A stretch of DNA of 64,000 nucleotides from Nepenthes gracilis (lineage: Eukaryota; Streptophyta; Magnoliopsida; Caryophyllales; Nepenthaceae). Shown one piece after another: positions 61,530 through 64,000 of the stretch. The translations under genes were made by a program, and so were the position numbers. The notes below the pieces were generated by a model. That model saw only the letters and a program-made list of their open reading frames with translations. It had not been told where the DNA came from and did not search any database. The stretch is from assembly GCA_033239525.1 (NCBI GenBank), contig BSYO01000019.1, positions 11,328,592-11,392,591 on the forward strand, written 5' to 3'. Positions within the stretch are counted from its first letter, which is position 1. Each line of letters starts with the position of its first letter.

Positions 61530-61701
61530 CGTAGCATGCATTTAAGGGGCAATATGGGCTTCTATAGCAACAACAATAATGAAGTTTTGAGTCCCATTAA
61601 TCGGGGACGATATGAATCCGTTTTTACTATAACACTTAATTAGTGTGATATTTTTTTGAAAGTAGAAGTAATTTTGAATGGGGATTAATCACTGTCTTGC
61701 T

Positions 61702-62513
61702 TGTTGGGATTTGACCAAAATACACACAACCTGGCACAGTGGAACAAAACTCGAATTCTCCATTAAACGTCAACTACTAAACTCGTAAGTACAATAAATA
61801 TAATAATGTATAACATTTCTAATGTGGAAAACCCTTTTTAACTAAGGAAAAAACCACTGGACCAACTCTAAACAAATCTACTATAATAATAATAGCGCCA
61901 GTTACAAATAACCTCATTGGAAATCCTTTCACTGCAATCCCTAGTGAAGAATGGTTGATTACAATCTCTTAATATACCCAACAACTTACAAGAGAAAGTA
62001 TAATAAGAAACAAAAGTAACCAAATGAAATATATCCTAAAATATTGTTTAAAACAATGTACCCAATCTTAGCAAAAAACGGAACTCAAATTAGTATTAAC
62101 CAGATGCTGAACCTCTTTTCTTCTCTCTTTTTCTCTTTTCTTTCTCTGTGTAGCCCTCCTGGTGTGAGAAAATAATTTCGGATTACCCAAAATCGCATCA
62201 GGCGCGACTTTATATCAAAGACGGTGTTCGAGCACCCGTCAAGTGCGCCTTGTGAGTGAGCGCTATTGGAATCAACGCACAAGCTCCCCTCAGGCGCTCA
62301 TGTGTATAATAGGTGTCTGTTGCGTGCCACTCTGCTAACCTTTAACCAATCCTCGGCTGGCCCTCACACAAACATCGCGTGACCCTTCAACATCATTTGC
62401 CGTTTGGTCGACTCTCGACCGGCCTTCAATCGACCCTCGTACAAATATTGCGTGACTTTTCGATGACTATCTATTTATTGTGGTATCTATAAGGGAGTAA
62501 CCAAAACCCAATA
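61702..62513 (-). mobile_element. Solo copia LTR in reverse orientation
   Basis: The plus strand runs from TGTTGGGATTTGACC to GGGAGTAACC...CCCAATA. Reversed, it matches the copia LTR of PPD6 intron 1: start TATTGGGTT..GGTTACTCCC, middle GGGTGCTCGA...TTTGATATAAAG and a GAGAAAAAGAGAG tract, end AAATCCCAACA. Length is 812 bp against 771 and 775 bp. No internal genes accompany it. Confidence 0.75.
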
Positions 62514-63404
62514 TTATTGTTGTGGCCTTGACATTTCTCATAAAATTAGGGACCAGGATCATCTGCCTGCATCCTTGTAATATTGCCTCAGCACCTAATT
62601 ATGGTTCCTTGCCTAGACACATCTGATACAAGATATGCCAAAATGAGAAATGTTTGAGTGACACCCTTTAGCCACTATTGGCTTGTTTTCAAGTGATCGG
62701 ATGCCTATTCATCCATCCATTATTTTATGAGTTTGTTAATGCGGATAGATGGATAAAATTTTGCATCACGAGAGTAACCAATGATGGTTTAAAGGTGTCC
62801 CTCAACACCACTCGTAAGTCGTAAGCAAAGCTGGTCTCCCTTTTTTCTGCTTCGAAGTAATTGACTGCTCTAGAATATAACTAATTAGTTTGTTGCCTCA
62901 ATCTTTCCCGCTTTCACCATCACTTGTGTTCTCTCTCTAAGTGGGCATTTCCTCCTCTTCTCCACCTTATTTGTTCCTCTTCCAATGCTTTTATTCTCCT
63001 GCTATGCTTCAAGGAGGTTCTGCCTGGGAGAATTTTCTGTTCTTCCTCCCCAAAGATGAATTTATTGTCTATTCCAACGCGAACTTTTTGTGCTGTGTTG
63101 GCTGATTGAGTTAAGATTTGTTGTGTGATTATCATTTGCTCCAGTGATTTGTGTGCTATTGATATCATTTGTGACTGAATTGGTATTAGTCATATCTTGT
63201 GACACGTATATATTTGCCGATGTATTGGTATATTCCATGGCCTTGGGTTTGAAAATTGTTATGGTCCTCTTAGTAATGAGGTTTTTATATCCATCAAACG
63301 ATTAAAATTAAAAGTTAGATAAATACTTAATGAAAAGTGAATATCTATTTAAATTACTTAATGTAATATCTACTATTTATCTATCTAGTTTTTAATCTTG
63401 GCAG
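62514..63404. other. Intron-like DNA of the R3H relic
   Basis: No coding or element structure was recognised between the solo LTR and the region before the last exon. Confidence 0.45.
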
Positions 63405-63890
63405 TTGGATGGTTGTGGGAGCTTTCATGATGGGAAGAACTTTAAGAGCACTCGCTGGGTTTGTATTAATCGTGCAAATCCTTTCACCTGCTCAGAATAG
63501 TAACTACATTATAGGCTTGACTTTAAGTAATACTATCAAAATTACTGCTGGTATGTTTAGGGCTTTCCAATTGGGCAAAGGATTTTGGGACCACCCTTCA
63601 ACATGCCAGAATTTCAGCCTCAGTTTGTGCAATTATATAATCCTGCTTATCCTCAGATGCCTAGAGCACAATGTTCTTTCAACTACGGGCTGCCTTTGGA
63701 CCAAACCATTAATCATTTTTGTTCTATGGGAGTAAATCAAGCCGCAACAGATGCTATATATATGCATTGGCAAATTCCTGTGATGATGAATGTGCATTCG
63801 TATGTACAATTCAGGCATGCTGTTTTCAGGTAAAATGTGGTCTTTGACATGTACTAATGTATGCTATGTATATTATCTTATCCTCATATA

Positions 63891-64000
63891 TTGATGCAAA
63901 TATTTCCTGATATGTACCAATATTGGAGTCCCAAATACTAATATTTTCTAATACCATGACAATATTACGATATATTTCGGTATTGCCGATATATTACAAT
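63891..64000. mobile_element. MITE copy E, cut by the window end
   Basis: From TTGATGCAAATATTTCC onward the sequence carries the family words CCAATATTGGAGTCCC, TACCATGACAATATTACGATATAT and GCCGATATATTAC, very like copy A at 12690-12780. Only the left part is present. Confidence 0.5.

Larger units (their letters stand above)
60554..63829 (+). pseudogene. R3H/SUZ-domain nucleic-acid-binding protein, broken
   Basis: Intact genes of this family encode cytosolic R3H-SUZ proteins thought to bind single-stranded nucleic acid. The exon from 60554 (after TATCAG) reads LRMELEIQRFLQNPDQLHFEF and RVAQHYGL, with the R3H Arg and His at 60658 and 60670. SUZ-like NVEERKEQYDRA follows. In-frame TGA codons lie at 60898, 60937 and 61108, each where Arg (CGA) is expected. 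A 1-nt frameshift follows near 61127, after which EKDLSDPDYDSS continues. A last exon, about 63555-63829, reads GPPFNMPEFQPQFVQLYNPA and MGVNQAATDAIYMHW, and another stop (TAG) precedes FPIGQ. The first exon is missing. The intron holds a MITE and a solo LTR. It is almost certainly dead. Confidence 0.82.

Overview
The window is nuclear DNA of a flowering plant. It carries long intron-rich housekeeping genes, a chloroplast-targeted protein, plant-type LTR retrotransposons and LINEs, and AT-rich spacers. I cannot name the species. There are no bacterial, organellar or CRISPR features.

Layout: 1-1986 is probable repeat DNA and the BMS1 leader. 1987-18709 (+) is BMS1, the ribosome-biogenesis GTPase, rebuilt here as 18 exons encoding 1233 aa. 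It has a GC-AG first intron, a U12-type AT-AC intron after exon 11, a LINE fragment in intron 6 and a 2.4-kb solo LTR with a perfect target-site duplication in intron 15. 21135-23504 (-) is a single-exon exocyst gene, closest to SEC15A, with a probable leader intron. 24.2-27.6 kb is AT-rich spacer. 27647-37069 (+) is PPD6, a thylakoid-lumen PsbP-domain protein in three exons, whose first intron was enlarged by a 5.6-kb Ty1/copia element. 38972-51678 is a 12.7-kb Ty3/gypsy element of the Tat type on the minus strand, decayed, with two related antisense ORFs between pol and its 3' LTR. 51.7-54.4 kb is spacer with hairpin clusters and a 40-bp minisatellite. 54.4-59.1 kb is a second, pol-less relative of the gypsy element. 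60554-63829 (+) is a broken R3H/SUZ-domain gene interrupted by a MITE and a solo copia LTR.

The genes do not form a pathway. BMS1 acts in the nucleolus, SEC15A at the plasma membrane in exocytosis, and PPD6 in the thylakoid lumen. From memory, the order SEC15A - PPD6 - R3H matches Arabidopsis AT3G56640 - AT3G56650 - AT3G56680, so this looks like an old syntenic block inflated by transposons. Most stop codons in the dead elements and the R3H relic fit C-to-T decay (CGA to TGA, CAG to TAG), as expected of methylated repeat DNA.

I found no convincing new biological system. The best leads are the U12 intron, the duplicated antisense ORFs of the Tat element, an unnamed MITE family with CATGGATGAAA ends, and the hairpin minisatellite.
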